From Acetobacteraceae bacterium (GTDB lineage: Bacteria; Pseudomonadota; Alphaproteobacteria; Acetobacterales; Acetobacteraceae), in NCBI GenBank assembly GCA_022842185.1, contig JALHQB010000007.1, forward strand, positions 53,854 to 117,853: 64,000 nt of DNA. Direction: 5' to 3'. This document shows positions 15,434 to 25,475 of this stretch, one piece after another. The notes beneath the pieces are model-generated. The model saw nothing but the letters and a program-made list of their open reading frames with translations. It had not been told where the DNA came from and did not search any database. The stretch's first letter is position 1. Every line of letters begins with the position of its first letter. A program made the position numbers and the translations under genes.

Positions 15434-15816
15434 AGCACCACCTGCTGCCGGGCTTTCCGCCCTCGGTCTCGCCCTCATCCCATGCCGTGGAGACGGACGG
15501 CTTTGTTTTCCTGACGGGACAATTCCCGCGCGACATCGACGCCCCGGATGCACCGCTGCCCGGCGGCATCGCGGCCCAGACCTCGCGGACCATGGGCAAT
15601 CTGGCGCGCGCGCTGGCGGCATTGGGTCTTGGCTTGCAGCACCTGGTATCGGTGCGCGTGTACCTGGCCGCCTTCGAGCGGGACTACGATGCGATGAACG
15701 CGGCCTATGCCGCCGCGCTGCCCGAAGGCGGCCGCCCGGTCCGCACCTGCATCGGCGTCACTGCGCTGGTCCGCGGTGCGCTGATCGAGATCGAGGCGAT
15801 CGCCCGGCGGCCGTGA
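15430..15816 (+). CDS. RidA family protein
   Basis: A 128-residue YjgF/YER057c/UK114-fold protein. RidA proteins hydrolyse reactive enamine/imine intermediates from PLP enzymes; other subfamilies act in ring-degradation pathways. Visible features are FLTGQFPRD, QTSRTMGNLARALAALGL, SVRVYL and the near-C-terminal RTCIGVTALVRGALIEIEAIA, with the Arg used by active RidA (VRTCIG). Start overlaps the DUF4169 stop. Confidence 0.88.
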   Translation: MKHHLLPGFPPSVSPSSHAVETDGFVFLTGQFPRDIDAPDAPLPGGIAAQTSRTMGNLARALAALGLGLQHLVSVRVYLAAFERDYDAMNAAYAAALPEGGRPVRTCIGVTALVRGALIEIEAIARRP

Positions 15817-15913
15817 TGCCGGTGGGATCGCCGGGAAGGCGTGCGGCATACCGCCAAATGCCGGGCCGCTTCAGCGCGGCATGCCAACGCCACCCCCCCC
15901 CAAACGGCAAAAT

Positions 15914-15941
15914 GGCGGGCCGTGGTTCCCCACGGCCCGCC
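15914..15941. terminator. Bidirectional hairpin terminator between ridA and the bc1 operon
   Basis: A perfect 12-bp GC-rich stem (15914-15925 with 15930-15941, loop TTCC) lies between convergent transcription units. On the minus strand it is followed by ATTTTG, on the plus strand by GTTCTGTTC. It fits the 212-base gap between ridA and petC, which otherwise holds nothing recognised. Confidence 0.7.
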
Positions 15942-16028
15942 GTTCTGTTCATTCGGCATCGACGCCGCGCGCGCCGACAGTTGAAGCAACGCTGCAATCC
16001 CTTCGGCCCATGCCTGGGCCGATGGAGT

Positions 16029-16796
16029 TCAGTGCACGTTCGCCCACACCTTGCGCTTCACCACATAGGCGAGGCCGGCGAGCAGCGTCAGGAAGATGAT
16101 GATCTTCACGCCCATGGCGCGACGTTCCTCGGCCTCGGGCTCGGCGGCCCAGGCGAGGAAGGTGGAAACGTCGCGGGACATGTTCTCGATCGTGGCGGGG
16201 GTGCCGTCGGCGTATTCCACCTGGTCCGGGTTCAGCGGCCGCGCCATGGCGATCTGGTGGCCGGGGAAGTACCGGTTGTAGTTCATGCCCTCGCCCAAGG
16301 TCATGCCCGCGGGCGGGTCCTCATATCCGGTCAGCAAGGCGTAAAGGTAGTTCGCGCCACCGGCGCGCGCCTTGGCGATGACCGAAAGGTCCGGCGGCAT
16401 CGCGCCGTTGTTGCTCGCCCGCGCCGCCTGCGGATTGGGGAAGGGGCTGCGGAAGCGATCAGACGGGCGGCCCGGACGTTCGAACATCTGGCCTTCGTCG
16501 TTCGGGCCATCCTGGATCTGCACCTGGGACGCGATCGCCGCCACCTGCGCTTCGGTCAGGCCGAGGTCGCGCAGGTTGCGGTAGGACAGCAGATGCGCCG
16601 CGTGGCAGGAGGCGCAGACCTGCTGGTACACCTGGAAGCCGCGCTGCGCGCTGGCGCGGTCATAGGTGCCGAAGATGCCGTTGAAGCTGAAGCCGGCATC
16701 CGGGATGGCGACCGATTCCCCGGCCGCCTGGGCGCCCGGGGTGGCGGCGATAAGACCGCCGACGATGGCGAGGGCCTTGAGCGAGTTGCGCAGCAT
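16029..16796 (-). CDS. petC: Cytochrome c1 of the bc1 complex
   Basis: A 255-residue periplasm-facing haem subunit that passes electrons from the Rieske protein to soluble cytochrome c. It has a signal peptide (residues 1-25), the haem site CASCH at 61-65, the MPPDLSVIAKAR stretch, and a C-terminal membrane anchor (IIIFLTLLAGLAYVV). The axial Met is expected in GHQIAMARPL. It is the last gene of petABC, starting three bases after petB. Confidence 0.95.
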   Translation of the reverse strand: MLRNSLKALAIVGGLIAATPGAQAAGESVAIPDAGFSFNGIFGTYDRASAQRGFQVYQQVCASCHAAHLLSYRNLRDLGLTEAQVAAIASQVQIQDGPNDEGQMFERPGRPSDRFRSPFPNPQAARASNNGAMPPDLSVIAKARAGGANYLYALLTGYEDPPAGMTLGEGMNYNRYFPGHQIAMARPLNPDQVEYADGTPATIENMSRDVSTFLAWAAEPEAEERRAMGVKIIIFLTLLAGLAYVVKRKVWANVH

Positions 16797-16798
16797 GG

Positions 16799-18067
16799 TC
16801 AGGCCTTCTCCATCGGCTTCGCCGCCGCACCCGCCGGCAGCGGTCCGCCGCCGAGCACGGCACGGGCGATGCTTTCGGGCAACGGCAGCGGCTTTTCCAG
16901 CCGCGCGAGCAGCGGCAGGATCACCAGGAAATACGCGAAGTAATACGCGGTCGCGAAGCGGCTGATGGTGACATACGGCTCCTCGGCCGGCTTGCCGCCG
17001 CACCACAGCAGCACAAAGAACGCCACGGTCCACAGCAGGAAGGCGATGCGCGCGATCGGGCGGAAGCGCATCGACCGCACCGGGCTGCCATCGAGCCAAG
17101 GCAGCACGAACAGCACCGCGATCGACCCGAACATCAGCAGCACGCCGCCGAGCTTGTCCGGCACCGCGCGCAGGATCGCGTAGAACGGCAGGAAGTACCA
17201 TTCCGGCACGATATGCGCGGGCGTCACCAGCGGGTCTGCCGGGATGTAGTTGTCCGGGTGGCCGAGGTAGTTCGGCGCGAAGAACACCAGCACCGCGAAG
17301 ACGATGAAGTAGATCACGAGGCCGAAGCTGTCCTTCGCCGTGTAGTACGGGTGGAAGGGCAGGGTGTCCTGCGGTCCCTTGGGTTCGACGCCCAGCGGGT
17401 TGTTCGAACCCGTGATGTGCAGCGCCACCACATGCAGGAACACCACGCCCACGATGACGAAGGGCAGCAGGTAATGCAGCGCGAAGAAGCGGTTCAGCGT
17501 GGGGTTGTCGACGCTGAAGCCGCCCCACAGCAGCTGCACGATCCACTCGCCGACCACCGGGAAAGCGGAGAACAGGTTGGTGATGACGGTGGCGCCCCAG
17601 AAGGACATCTGGCCCCAGGGCAGCACGTAGCCCATGAACGCCGTGGCCATCATCAGCAGGAAGATGACGACGCCAAGGATCCACAGCAGCTCGCGCGGTG
17701 CCTTGTACGACCCGTAATACAGGCCGCGCCAGATGTGGATGTACACCACGATGAAGAACATCGATGCGCCGTTGGCGTGCACATACCGCAGCAGCCAGCC
17801 GAAATTCACGTCGCGCATGATGCGCTCGACCGAATCGAACGCCATCGAGGTGTGCGGCGTGTAGTGCATCGCCAGGAAGATGCCCGTGGCGATCATGATC
17901 ATCAGGTTGACCATGGCGAGCGCGCCGAAATTCCAGAAGTAGTTGAAATTCCGCGGCGTCGGGAAGGAGCCGTACTCCTTCTGCATCATGGTGAAGACCG
18001 GCATGCGCTGGTCGATCCAGCGCAGGACGGGGTTGGGAATGTCGCTGTTGTGCAGGCCGCTCGCCAT
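16799..18067 (-). CDS. petB: Cytochrome b of the bc1 complex
   Basis: A 422-residue multi-pass membrane subunit carrying both b haems and the quinol sites. Seen: [31 protein letters not shown] with haem-ligand histidines, [15 protein letters not shown], and the Qo-site PEWY motif in [13 protein letters not shown]. The C-terminal 30 residues ([15 protein letters not shown]) are proline- and glycine-rich, beyond the usual end. It starts 11 bases after petA. Confidence 0.97.
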   Translation of the reverse strand: MASGLHNSDIPNPVLRWIDQRMPVFTMMQKEYGSFPTPRNFNYFWNFGALAMVNLMIMIATGIFLAMHYTPHTSMAFDSVERIMRDVNFGWLLRYVHANGASMFFIVVYIHIWRGLYYGSYKAPRELLWILGVVIFLLMMATAFMGYVLPWGQMSFWGATVITNLFSAFPVVGEWIVQLLWGGFSVDNPTLNRFFALHYLLPFVIVGVVFLHVVALHITGSNNPLGVEPKGPQDTLPFHPYYTAKDSFGLVIYFIVFAVLVFFAPNYLGHPDNYIPADPLVTPAHIVPEWYFLPFYAILRAVPDKLGGVLLMFGSIAVLFVLPWLDGSPVRSMRFRPIARIAFLLWTVAFFVLLWCGGKPAEEPYVTISRFATAYYFAYFLVILPLLARLEKPLPLPESIARAVLGGGPLPAGAAAKPMEKA

Positions 18068-18078
18068 TGTCGCGTTCC

Positions 18079-18627
18079 TCAGCCGATCCGGATCTTGGTG
18101 TCGGAGGTAAAGGCGTATGGCGGAATGTCGAGGTTCCGCGGCGCCGGCCCGACCCGGATGCGGCCCGAAGTATCGTAGGCGCTGCCATGGCAGGGGCAGA
18201 ACCAGCCGTCATACTGGCCCTTGTTGTCGGTCGGCTTCTGGCCCAGCGGGATGCAGCCCAGATGCGTGCAGATGCCGATCATCACCAGCCACTGGTCCTT
18301 CTGGACGCGCGACTGGTCGGTCGCTGGGTCCTTCAGGTCGGACATCGGGACCGCCCGCGCTTCCTCGATGTCCTTGGCGGTGCGGTGCCGGATGAACACC
18401 GGCTTGCCCCGCCACATCACCGTGACGGCTTGGCCGGCCTGAATGGCGCCAAGCTCCGCATCGGTGCTGGCCAGCGCGAGCACGTCGCGCGCCGGCTGCA
18501 TGGAATTGACGAAAGGCCAGGCGATGGCGCCAACACCCAGTCCGACGAAAGACGCCGTCACGAGGTTCAGGAAGTCCCGCCGTGGCGTGCCGTCTGCCGC
18601 CGCGGTGGCTTCTCCAGTATCCGCCAT
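18079..18627 (-). CDS. petA: Ubiquinol-cytochrome c reductase Rieske iron-sulfur subunit
   Basis: A 182-residue Rieske protein. The N-terminus has a twin-arginine motif ([15 protein letters not shown]) serving as a Tat-dependent anchor, and the cluster ligands lie in CTHLGCIP and CPCHGSAYD. It takes electrons from quinol bound to cytochrome b. It is the first gene of petABC and is divergent from hemF across about 196 bases, which should hold both promoters. Confidence 0.96.
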   Translation of the reverse strand: MADTGEATAAADGTPRRDFLNLVTASFVGLGVGAIAWPFVNSMQPARDVLALASTDAELGAIQAGQAVTVMWRGKPVFIRHRTAKDIEEARAVPMSDLKDPATDQSRVQKDQWLVMIGICTHLGCIPLGQKPTDNKGQYDGWFCPCHGSAYDTSGRIRVGPAPRNLDIPPYAFTSDTKIRIG

Positions 18628-18823
18628 GCCTCACCATCCCTTCCGCCGGCACGCCGAAACGCGAAGCCGGCCGCATCGATCCGAACCGGGCGCCGGTGCG
18701 GCACCCGCCAAACAGTGCAGGGCAGGCGCGCGGCCACGCGCGCTGCCCTCCCTGCGCGGCGCACGTTATAAGGGGCGCCCGCGCGGGGTGTCCATGCACC
18801 TTGCCGCAGTGCAGGAGCAAAGC

Positions 18824-19735
18824 ATGACCGGACCCACCCCCGACGCGCCGCCCGTGGCCGCCCCGGCGGACCATCCGATGGTCGGACCGGCGCGCCACTG
18901 GTTCGAGTCATTGCGGGATCGTATCTGCGCGGCGTTCGAGGCGATCGAAGGCGAACTCTCCACCGGGCCGCACCGGGACCTGCCACCTGGCCGATTCGAG
19001 CGCACCGCCTGGACCCGCCCCGAAGGCGGCGGCGGCGTCATGGCCGTCATGCGCGGTCGGGTGTTCGAGAAAGTGGGAGTCAACGTCTCGACCGTCTTCG
19101 GCGAGTTCTCCCCCGAATTCCGCAAGCAGATCCCCGGCGCCGAGGCCGACCCCCGCTTCCTGGCCACCGGCATCTCCCTGGTGTCCCACATGCGCAATCC
19201 GCGCGTTCCGGCCGCGCATATGAACACCCGCTTCATCGTGACCAGCCGCGCCTGGTTCGGCGGCGGCGGCGACCTGACGCCGATGTTCCCCGAAAGCGGG
19301 GAGGCGGCCGAGGACGCGCGCGGCTTCCACGCCGCCTACCAGGCGGCCTGCGACAAGGCGGACCCGACCTATTATCCGCGCTTCAAGCAGTGGTGCGACG
19401 AGTACTTCTTCCTGCCGCACCGTAACGAACCGCGCGGCCTGGGCGGCATCTTCTACGACTGGCTCGGCGACCGCACGCCCGGCAAGGGTATCGACGCCGA
19501 CTTCGCCTTCACCAAGGATGTGGGCCTCGCCTTCCTCGATGCCTACCCGGCCATCGTGCGGCGGCGCATGCATGAATCCTGGACGGCCGAAGAACGCCGG
19601 CAACAGCTGGTCCGCCGCGGCCGCTATGTCGAATTCAACCTGATCCATGACCGCGGCACGCTGTTCGGCCTCAAGACCGGCGGCAATGTCGAAGCGATCC
19701 TGATGTCGCTGCCGCCCGAGGTCGCCTGGCCCTAA
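18824..19735 (+). CDS. hemF: Oxygen-dependent coproporphyrinogen III oxidase
   Basis: HemF oxidatively decarboxylates coproporphyrinogen III to protoporphyrinogen IX in aerobic haem synthesis. The 303 residues carry the family signatures: [23 protein letters not shown] region, [20 protein letters not shown] in order, [24 protein letters not shown] and [16 protein letters not shown] at 18812-18817 fixes ATG 18824. Divergent placement beside petABC links haem supply with a haem enzyme complex. Confidence 0.96.
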   Translation: MTGPTPDAPPVAAPADHPMVGPARHWFESLRDRICAAFEAIEGELSTGPHRDLPPGRFERTAWTRPEGGGGVMAVMRGRVFEKVGVNVSTVFGEFSPEFRKQIPGAEADPRFLATGISLVSHMRNPRVPAAHMNTRFIVTSRAWFGGGGDLTPMFPESGEAAEDARGFHAAYQAACDKADPTYYPRFKQWCDEYFFLPHRNEPRGLGGIFYDWLGDRTPGKGIDADFAFTKDVGLAFLDAYPAIVRRRMHESWTAEERRQQLVRRGRYVEFNLIHDRGTLFGLKTGGNVEAILMSLPPEVAWP

Positions 19736-19818
19736 AGCGGCGGTCTTCCCATGCCGCACTGGCAACCCCACCTTCATTATGGCACCAAAGTGGCGGTTTC
19801 CGTGGCGAATGAGGGACG

Positions 19819-20274
19819 ATGATGCTCGAATTGAATGTGAACGGCACCGTCCATCGCGTCGAGGTTGAACCCGACACGCCGTTGCTTTGGGTCTTGCGCG
19901 AACAACTCGGCCTGACCGGCACGAAATACGGTTGCGGCGTGGCGCAATGCGGCGCCTGCACCGTGCTGGTCGATGGCCAGGCCACCCGCTCCTGTTCCTT
20001 CCCGGTCGAGGCCGCCGTCGGGCAGCCCATCACCACCATCGAGGCGATCGAGACCCATCCGGTCGGCGCCAAGGTCGTCGAGGCCTGGGTCACCGCCCAG
20101 GCGCCGCAATGCGGGTATTGCCAGTCCGGCCAGGTGATGGCGGCCACCGCGCTGCTCGCCACCACGCCCAAGCCGACGCCCGAGGATGTGCAGGCGGCGA
20201 TGACCAACATCTGCCGCTGCGGCACCTACAACGCCGTCGCCCATGCCATCACCCTCGCCGGGGAGCAGCTGTGA
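19819..20274 (+). CDS. 2Fe-2S subunit of an IorA-type molybdenum hydroxylase
   Basis: A 151-residue protein binding two 2Fe-2S clusters. The plant-type cluster uses Cys39, Cys44, Cys47 and Cys59 (GCGVAQCGAC and SCS); the second uses Cys98, Cys101, Cys132 and Cys134 (QCGYCQSG, ICRCGTY). It shuttles electrons from the molybdenum subunit encoded next. No FAD subunit follows, so the enzyme is of the two-subunit isoquinoline 1-oxidoreductase type, probably passing electrons to a cytochrome or azurin-like acceptor. Confidence 0.93.
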   Translation: MMLELNVNGTVHRVEVEPDTPLLWVLREQLGLTGTKYGCGVAQCGACTVLVDGQATRSCSFPVEAAVGQPITTIEAIETHPVGAKVVEAWVTAQAPQCGYCQSGQVMAATALLATTPKPTPEDVQAAMTNICRCGTYNAVAHAITLAGEQL

Positions 20275-22529
20275 TGGAGGGGCCTCTCGCCGCGGCGTTC
20301 TCCGCCGCCATGCCTGCCGGCCGGCCGGTCAACGTGTCGCGGCGCGGCATGTTCGCCGCCGCCGGGGCGGGATTGTTCCTGGGCCTCGCCATCCCGGGCC
20401 GCGCGCCGCGCGCGCAGGGCGCCCCTCCGGGCGCGGCCCTGCGCCATGCCGGCAAGGTCACGGCCTATCTGCGCATCGCACCGGACGGCAAGATCCATCT
20501 CCAGAACCCCTTCGTCGAAGGCGGGCAGGGCATCGATTCCGCCGTCGCGCAGATCGTCGCGGAGGAGCTCGACGCGCCGCCGGCCGATTTCATCGTCACC
20601 TGCGCCCCGCCCGGCGAGGATTTCCGTGTCATGCAGGGGGGCAATGCGCGGTTCACCGGCGGGTCTTTCTCGGTCCGTTCGTCCTTCGCGCATTTCCGCA
20701 CGCTGGGGGCCGCCGCGCGCGCCATGCTGATCGAGGCCGCGGCGGAGCGCCTCGCCCTGCCCGCCGCGTCCCTGTCGACCGAACCGGGACGCGTCATCCA
20801 CACCGAATCCGGGCGGGCGATACCCTATGGCGAACTCGCCATGGCGGCCGCCGCGCTGACGCCGCCCGACAATCCGCCGCTGCGCGATCCCACCACTTAC
20901 CGGTTTATCGGCCGCCCGCTGCCGCGCTTCGACGTGCGGGCGAAATCGACCGGCAAGATCACCTACGCCATTGATGTGAAAGTTGATGGCATGCTGCTCG
21001 CCGCGGTGGTGCATGCGCCCCGCGCCGGCGCGCAGCCCGCCGCGGTGACCAATGAAGCCGCGCTGCGCGCGATGCCCGGCGTGCATTCGGTCCATCGCCT
21101 GCCCGGCGCGGTGGCGGTGGTCGCCGATACCTGGTGGCGCGCGAAAACCGCGGTGGCGCAGGCGCAGATCGCCTGGCAGGCCCTGCAAGGACCGGTGATG
21201 GACGCCGACTTCACCGCCGAGACGATGCTCGGCCGGCTCAAGGCCGCCGCCGGTACCCATGGCAACACCGCAGAGGAAGCCGGCGACGCGGCCGTCGCCT
21301 TGACCACCGCCGCACGGGTGATCGAGGCCGAGTACGACGCGCCCTACCTCGCCCATGCGCAGATGGAACCGCCCTCCGCCACGGCGCGCTTCAACGCGGA
21401 TGGCACGCTCGACGTCTGGGTGCCCAACCAGGCGCCGGATTTCTTCCAGGCGAGCGCAGCGCGCGCCGCCGGGATCGAGGCTGCCAAGATACGCATCCAT
21501 TCCCCGCCGCTGGGCGGCTTCTTCGGCCGGCACTTCGCCTATGGCGCGGCCAATGCCCACCCGCAGGCGATCCTGCTGGCCAAGGCGACCAGCCGCCCCG
21601 TGAAGGTGATCTGGAGCCGGGAGGAGGAATTCGCCCGCGACGCCTACCGCCCGCTGTCCTACGCGACCTTCCGCGCCGGCCTCGACGCCAGTGGGGACAT
21701 CGTCGCCTTCCAGGCGGCCGGCTATGGCGAGGGGCCGATCACCCGCCATTTCGGCGCCGCGCGGCTGGGCAACCCGCCGATCGACGGGTCGATCATGGAA
21801 GGGCTGACCGGCAAGCCATATCGCTTCGCCACCAAGCGCGTGGAATTCATCCCGGTCCCGCATCCGCCCGGCGTGAATCTCGGCTTCTGGCGGTCGGTCG
21901 GGCATTCGATGAACGACTTCTTCTTCGAAAGCTTCCTCGACGAAGTCGCCGCCGCAACGGGGCGCGACCCCTATGAGATGCGCCTGGCGCTGGTCGCCCA
22001 CAGCGAACGGCACAAGGCGCTGCTGAACGCCGTCGCGGGACTGTCGGGCGGCTGGCGGCGCGGACCCTATGATGCGCCGGACGGCACGCGGCGCGCCCGC
22101 GGCGTCGCCATGGCATCGCCTTTCGGGTCCGAGGTCGCGACCATCGCCGAAGTCTCCGTCAGCGACGGCGAGGTCATGGTCCACGATTTGTGGGTGGCGA
22201 TCGATCCCGGTCGCGTGGTCAATCCCCGCACGATCGAGGAACAGGTCCAATCCGCCGCCGCCATCGGCCTGTCCTCCGCCTTGTTCGAGGAAATCGGCTT
22301 CGAACGGGGCGAGGTGACCACGCGCAACTTCGATACATACCGCGTGCTGCGGCGCGACCGAATGCCGCGGGTGCGGGTGGCGATCATCGAGAGCGGCGCC
22401 CCCATGGGTGGGGTCGGCGAGCCGGGCACGCCAGGGGTGCCGCCGGCGGTGGCCAATGCGGTGTTTGCCCTGACCGGGCAAAGGCTGCGGAGCATGCCAT
22501 TTGGGCGGACGCGGCTGTCGGGGGCGTGA
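20274..22529 (+). CDS. Molybdopterin-binding large subunit, IorB-like aldehyde/heterocycle dehydrogenase
   Basis: A 751-residue catalytic subunit of the xanthine oxidase family hydroxylating an aldehyde or N-heterocycle. A twin-arginine signal (SRRGMF, residues 22-27, then a hydrophobic stretch) sends it to the periplasm, probably carrying the small subunit along. Domain landmarks: GKITYAIDVKVDGMLLA, the AHAQMEPPSATARF moco-binding region, PLGGFFGRHF, and GVGEPGTPGVPPAVANA with the catalytic Glu. ATG overlaps the small-subunit stop. Substrate unknown; no XdhC-type maturation gene is adjacent. Confidence 0.92.
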   Translation: MEGPLAAAFSAAMPAGRPVNVSRRGMFAAAGAGLFLGLAIPGRAPRAQGAPPGAALRHAGKVTAYLRIAPDGKIHLQNPFVEGGQGIDSAVAQIVAEELDAPPADFIVTCAPPGEDFRVMQGGNARFTGGSFSVRSSFAHFRTLGAAARAMLIEAAAERLALPAASLSTEPGRVIHTESGRAIPYGELAMAAAALTPPDNPPLRDPTTYRFIGRPLPRFDVRAKSTGKITYAIDVKVDGMLLAAVVHAPRAGAQPAAVTNEAALRAMPGVHSVHRLPGAVAVVADTWWRAKTAVAQAQIAWQALQGPVMDADFTAETMLGRLKAAAGTHGNTAEEAGDAAVALTTAARVIEAEYDAPYLAHAQMEPPSATARFNADGTLDVWVPNQAPDFFQASAARAAGIEAAKIRIHSPPLGGFFGRHFAYGAANAHPQAILLAKATSRPVKVIWSREEEFARDAYRPLSYATFRAGLDASGDIVAFQAAGYGEGPITRHFGAARLGNPPIDGSIMEGLTGKPYRFATKRVEFIPVPHPPGVNLGFWRSVGHSMNDFFFESFLDEVAAATGRDPYEMRLALVAHSERHKALLNAVAGLSGGWRRGPYDAPDGTRRARGVAMASPFGSEVATIAEVSVSDGEVMVHDLWVAIDPGRVVNPRTIEEQVQSAAAIGLSSALFEEIGFERGEVTTRNFDTYRVLRRDRMPRVRVAIIESGAPMGGVGEPGTPGVPPAVANAVFALTGQRLRSMPFGRTRLSGA

Positions 22530-22632
22530 CCGCCGCGCCGCGGCGCGCCAGGTCCTGCGCATGCAGCGTTCAGCACCAAGCCGCCCCGGCACAGGTCGAT
22601 TTACGCCCTTGCTTGTTCGGGCATCTTCGCGC

Positions 22633-22654
22633 GCCTGACTGATTCCAGTCAGGC
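22633..22654. repeat. 9-bp inverted repeat before ycgN
   Basis: GCCTGACTG and CAGTCAGGC form a perfect 9-bp stem with an ATTC loop, between the molybdenum hydroxylase and the YcgN gene, 24 bases before the GTG start. No T run follows on either strand. It could be a weak terminator or an operator. Confidence 0.4.
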
Positions 22655-22677
22655 GGGATCTGTTCTAGACTGCCTCC

Positions 22678-23154
22678 GTGACCGAACCGCCCCCCTTCTG
22701 GCGCGAAAAGCCGCTTGGCGCGATGACGCGCGCCGAATGGGAAAGCCTGTGCGACGGCTGCGGCCGTTGCTGCCTGCACAAGCTGCGGGATGAGGACACG
22801 GACCGCATCGCCTTCACCAACATCGCCTGCCGGCTGCTGGATGGCGAAAGTTGCCAGTGCAAGGATTATCCGGACCGCAAGTCGCGCGTGCCCGATTGCG
22901 TCAAGCTGACGCCCAAGCGCGTCGCCGCGATCGACTGGCTGCCGCCGACCTGCGCGTATCGGCTGCTGGCCGAAGGGCGCGACCTGCACTGGTGGCATCC
23001 CCTGGTATCCGGCCGGGCCGAAACGGTGCATGAAGCGGGCATCTCGGTGCGTGGCCGCACGGTGGCGGAACGTGATGCCGGGGATTTTCAAGACCATGTC
23101 GTCGCCTGGCCCGGCACTTGGCCGCGTGGGGCGAAAGACCGCAGGAGAGCCTGA
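22678..23154 (+). CDS. YcgN family cysteine-cluster protein
   Basis: A 158-residue UPF0260/YcgN protein with the fixed Cys pattern [29 protein letters not shown] and PDCVKLTP, ending in [17 protein letters not shown]. The clustered Cys residues suggest a metal or Fe-S site; function is not established. The GTG start at 22678 is the first possible start. Its stop overlaps the next ATG, forming a short operon. Confidence 0.9.
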   Translation: MTEPPPFWREKPLGAMTRAEWESLCDGCGRCCLHKLRDEDTDRIAFTNIACRLLDGESCQCKDYPDRKSRVPDCVKLTPKRVAAIDWLPPTCAYRLLAEGRDLHWWHPLVSGRAETVHEAGISVRGRTVAERDAGDFQDHVVAWPGTWPRGAKDRRRA

Positions 23155-24095
23155 TGAAGGACGCGATCTATGGCGGCGTGAATGCCGCGGTGCTGACGGC
23201 GATGGGCCCGGACCTGACGCCGGACCTCGACCGCATGGCCGCCCATGCGCGCTGGCTGCTGGCCAATGGCTGCAACGGGCTGGGCGTTCTGGGCACCACG
23301 GGGGAAGCCAATTCCTTCGGCCTGCATGAACGCAAGGCGATCCTGGAAGGGCTGATCGAACGCGGCATCCCGGCGGCGAAGATGATGCCGGGCACTGGCT
23401 GTGCCTCGCTGATGGATTCCGTGGAACTGACACAGCATGCGCGCGATGCCGGCTGTCCCGGCGTGCTGATGCTGCCGCCCTTCTATTACAAGGCGCCGTC
23501 CGATGACGGGCTGTTCGCTTATTTCTCCGAGGTGCTGAATCGCGTCGGCGGCGGGGTGAAGGTCTATCTGTACCACTTCCCGCAACAATCGGCGGTGCCG
23601 TTCACGCTCGACCTGCTCGGCCGGCTGATCAAGGCCTTCCCTGGCACAATCAAGGGCGTGAAGGATTCGTCGGGCGACTACGCCAACATGCTGGCGATGG
23701 TGAAGGCCTTCGCGGCGGATGGATTCGAAGTCTATTCCGGCAGCGACGAATTCCTCCAGCAGATCCTGGCCGAAGGTGGCGCGGGCTGCATCACCGCGGC
23801 GTCGAACGGCAATTCCCATTGGGGCGGCATCGTCTATGCGAAGCGTACCGGCGCTGAGGCCGATGCCGCGCAGGCGACGCTGACCGCGACGCGCCGCGCC
23901 GCGACGTCCGTGCCGCTGATCCCCGGCCTGCGCGAGATCATCGCGCGCAGCACCGGTGATGCCGGCTGGCGCGTGATCCGCCCACCGCATCTGCCGCTGA
24001 CGCAGGAACAGGGCGACGCGGTTTGGGCCGCCTGGACCGCGGCGGGTGCGATCCCGCTGCCGGGGATGGCGTCGGTGAAGGCGGCGGCGGAGTGA
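23154..24095 (+). CDS. DapA-family (dihydrodipicolinate synthase-like) lyase or aldolase
   Basis: A 313-residue TIM-barrel class I aldolase. Schiff-base Lys170 lies in GVKDSSGDYANM, the Thr pair 48-49 in GTTGEANS and the catalytic Tyr140 in YLYHFP. Those fit DapA/NAL enzymes. The pyruvate-binding GxxGE motif is GTTGEA; the Arg that recognises the semialdehyde in DapA is not clear, so it is likely a catabolic aldolase or keto-sugar-acid dehydratase and not lysine biosynthesis. ATG overlaps the ycgN stop. Confidence 0.85.
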   Translation: MKDAIYGGVNAAVLTAMGPDLTPDLDRMAAHARWLLANGCNGLGVLGTTGEANSFGLHERKAILEGLIERGIPAAKMMPGTGCASLMDSVELTQHARDAGCPGVLMLPPFYYKAPSDDGLFAYFSEVLNRVGGGVKVYLYHFPQQSAVPFTLDLLGRLIKAFPGTIKGVKDSSGDYANMLAMVKAFAADGFEVYSGSDEFLQQILAEGGAGCITAASNGNSHWGGIVYAKRTGAEADAAQATLTATRRAATSVPLIPGLREIIARSTGDAGWRVIRPPHLPLTQEQGDAVWAAWTAAGAIPLPGMASVKAAAE

Positions 24096-24466
24096 CGGCG
24101 CCCGATGGCCGCAGCGCCGAAGGGCGTGGAGGCCTGAATCGGCCGCAGCAAACCAAGGAACCGCTGCGCTGCCGCGAACCAGCCACCGCCACCATCCAGG
24201 TGGATGACGACAATGTCCGCGTGACCCGGTGGGATTTCCCGCCGGGTTCCGAGACGGGCTGGCACCGCCACGGCATGGCCTATGTCGTGGTGCCGGTGAC
24301 CGATGGCTCGATGCTGATCGAACTGCCCGAGGGCAAGACGATGCGTGCCGAGATCCGCGACGGCGTGGCCTATGCGCGCCTCGCCGGCGTCGAGCACAAT
24401 GTGGTGAATGATGGCGACGTTCCGTTCGCCTTCGTCGAGACCGAGATCAAGCACCTGATCGGCTGA
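24092..24466 (+). CDS. Cupin-domain protein
   Basis: A 124-residue protein with a single small cupin barrel: WDFPPGSETGWHRHGMAYV holds the first metal motif (His-x-His), and GVEHNVVNDGDVPFAFVE the second with one His. The first 30 residues are polar and disordered. The GTG start at 24092 overlaps the DapA-like stop (GTGA), suggesting a shared pathway. The last 20 bases overlap the convergent DMT transporter gene. Confidence 0.75.
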   Translation: MTAPDGRSAEGRGGLNRPQQTKEPLRCREPATATIQVDDDNVRVTRWDFPPGSETGWHRHGMAYVVVPVTDGSMLIELPEGKTMRAEIRDGVAYARLAGVEHNVVNDGDVPFAFVETEIKHLIG

Positions 24467-25352
24467 ACCACCGTCCGGGCAGCGTCACCAGCGCCAGCCC
24501 GGCAAAGATCAGCAGCGCGGCCGGGATCGTCATGACGCCCGGCCGTTCTCCGAACAGCACCCACCCCCAGGCCATGCCCGTCAGTGTGATGATGTAGCCG
24601 GTCTGGGAGGTGACGACGCTGCCATAGGTCACGATCGAGCGGAACCACAGCAGGAACGCGCTCGCCATCGCTGCGATCTGCAGTGCGGAAACCGGCAAGC
24701 CTTCCGCGGGCGGCATGCTGAACTGGCCGAACACCATCGCGATGATCGCGGCCTGCAGCGCGCCGGTCGCCAGCGTGCCGGTCGCCAAAGCGGGCGTTGG
24801 CGTGCCCGGCGGCGCAAGCCGCGCGGCGAACAGGTTGGACAGCGCGTAGCAGACCGGCGTCAGCGCCGCGAGCATCGCCCAGCCCAGCACGGAACGATCG
24901 GGCAGCGCGGCACCCGGGCTCATCGCCACCAGCACACCGGCCAGGCCGAGAGCCGTCCCCAGCACCCGCCGCGACGTCGCGCGTTCCGCGCCGATGACCG
25001 CAGCGCCAAGCACGGTCAGCATCGGCGACAGCGGCACCAGCATGGCGAAGAATCCGGCCGGGATGTGTTGCAGGCTGGTGAAGCCCACCAAGTTCGCCAG
25101 CGCCATGCCGAAGAACCCGTTCACCGCATAATAGCGAAAGTGCCGCGCATCGACCGGCACGGCGATGCCGCGCAGCCGGCACAGGGTGAACAGGATCGTC
25201 GCGCTGCCGGTCGCGCCGAACACCGCGATCATCAGCGGCGGCCAGCCGAGCGAGCCCAGATGCTTCACGAAGATCGGCGTCACGCCCCACAGCGTGCCGA
25301 GCAGGACCAATGGCGGCAGCACGCGCAGCGCGCTCGGAACTGGAGGAGACAT
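24447..25352 (-). CDS. EamA/DMT family transporter
   Basis: A 301-residue protein with ten hydrophobic segments in two EamA repeats; the first repeat ends with FFAMLVPLSPMLTVLGAAVIGAE, the second with GYIITLTGMAWGWVLFGE. It probably exports a small metabolite. It is convergent with the cupin gene, overlapping its last codons. Confidence 0.88.
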   Translation of the reverse strand: MSPPVPSALRVLPPLVLLGTLWGVTPIFVKHLGSLGWPPLMIAVFGATGSATILFTLCRLRGIAVPVDARHFRYYAVNGFFGMALANLVGFTSLQHIPAGFFAMLVPLSPMLTVLGAAVIGAERATSRRVLGTALGLAGVLVAMSPGAALPDRSVLGWAMLAALTPVCYALSNLFAARLAPPGTPTPALATGTLATGALQAAIIAMVFGQFSMPPAEGLPVSALQIAAMASAFLLWFRSIVTYGSVVTSQTGYIITLTGMAWGWVLFGERPGVMTIPAALLIFAGLALVTLPGRWFSRSGA

Positions 25353-25475
25353 GCGCGACCGTATCCCGCGCGTGGCCTGCCCGCCATCGCGGGCGGGCGG
25401 CGCGGTCGCCGCGAGCGGTGGATGATCCCTGTCAAGCAGTTGAACCGGGCAGGCCAGCTGCGCCAGATTGGCGGC

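Noticed and set aside
17213..18178. Plus-strand frame rich in His, Arg and Gln opposite petB
   Set aside because: It has low-complexity antisense composition; cytochrome b on the minus strand is unambiguous.
16029..18212. A 727-residue open frame on the minus strand spanning the bc1 operon
   Set aside because: Only its last 255 residues (petC) are a real gene; the upstream part is another frame of petB, which has its own clear cytochrome b product.
20226..22592. A long minus-strand frame (788 residues) opposite the molybdenum hydroxylase genes
   Set aside because: It is antisense to the well-supported large subunit, has His/Arg/Gly-rich composition and no recognisable domain; high GC keeps antisense frames open.
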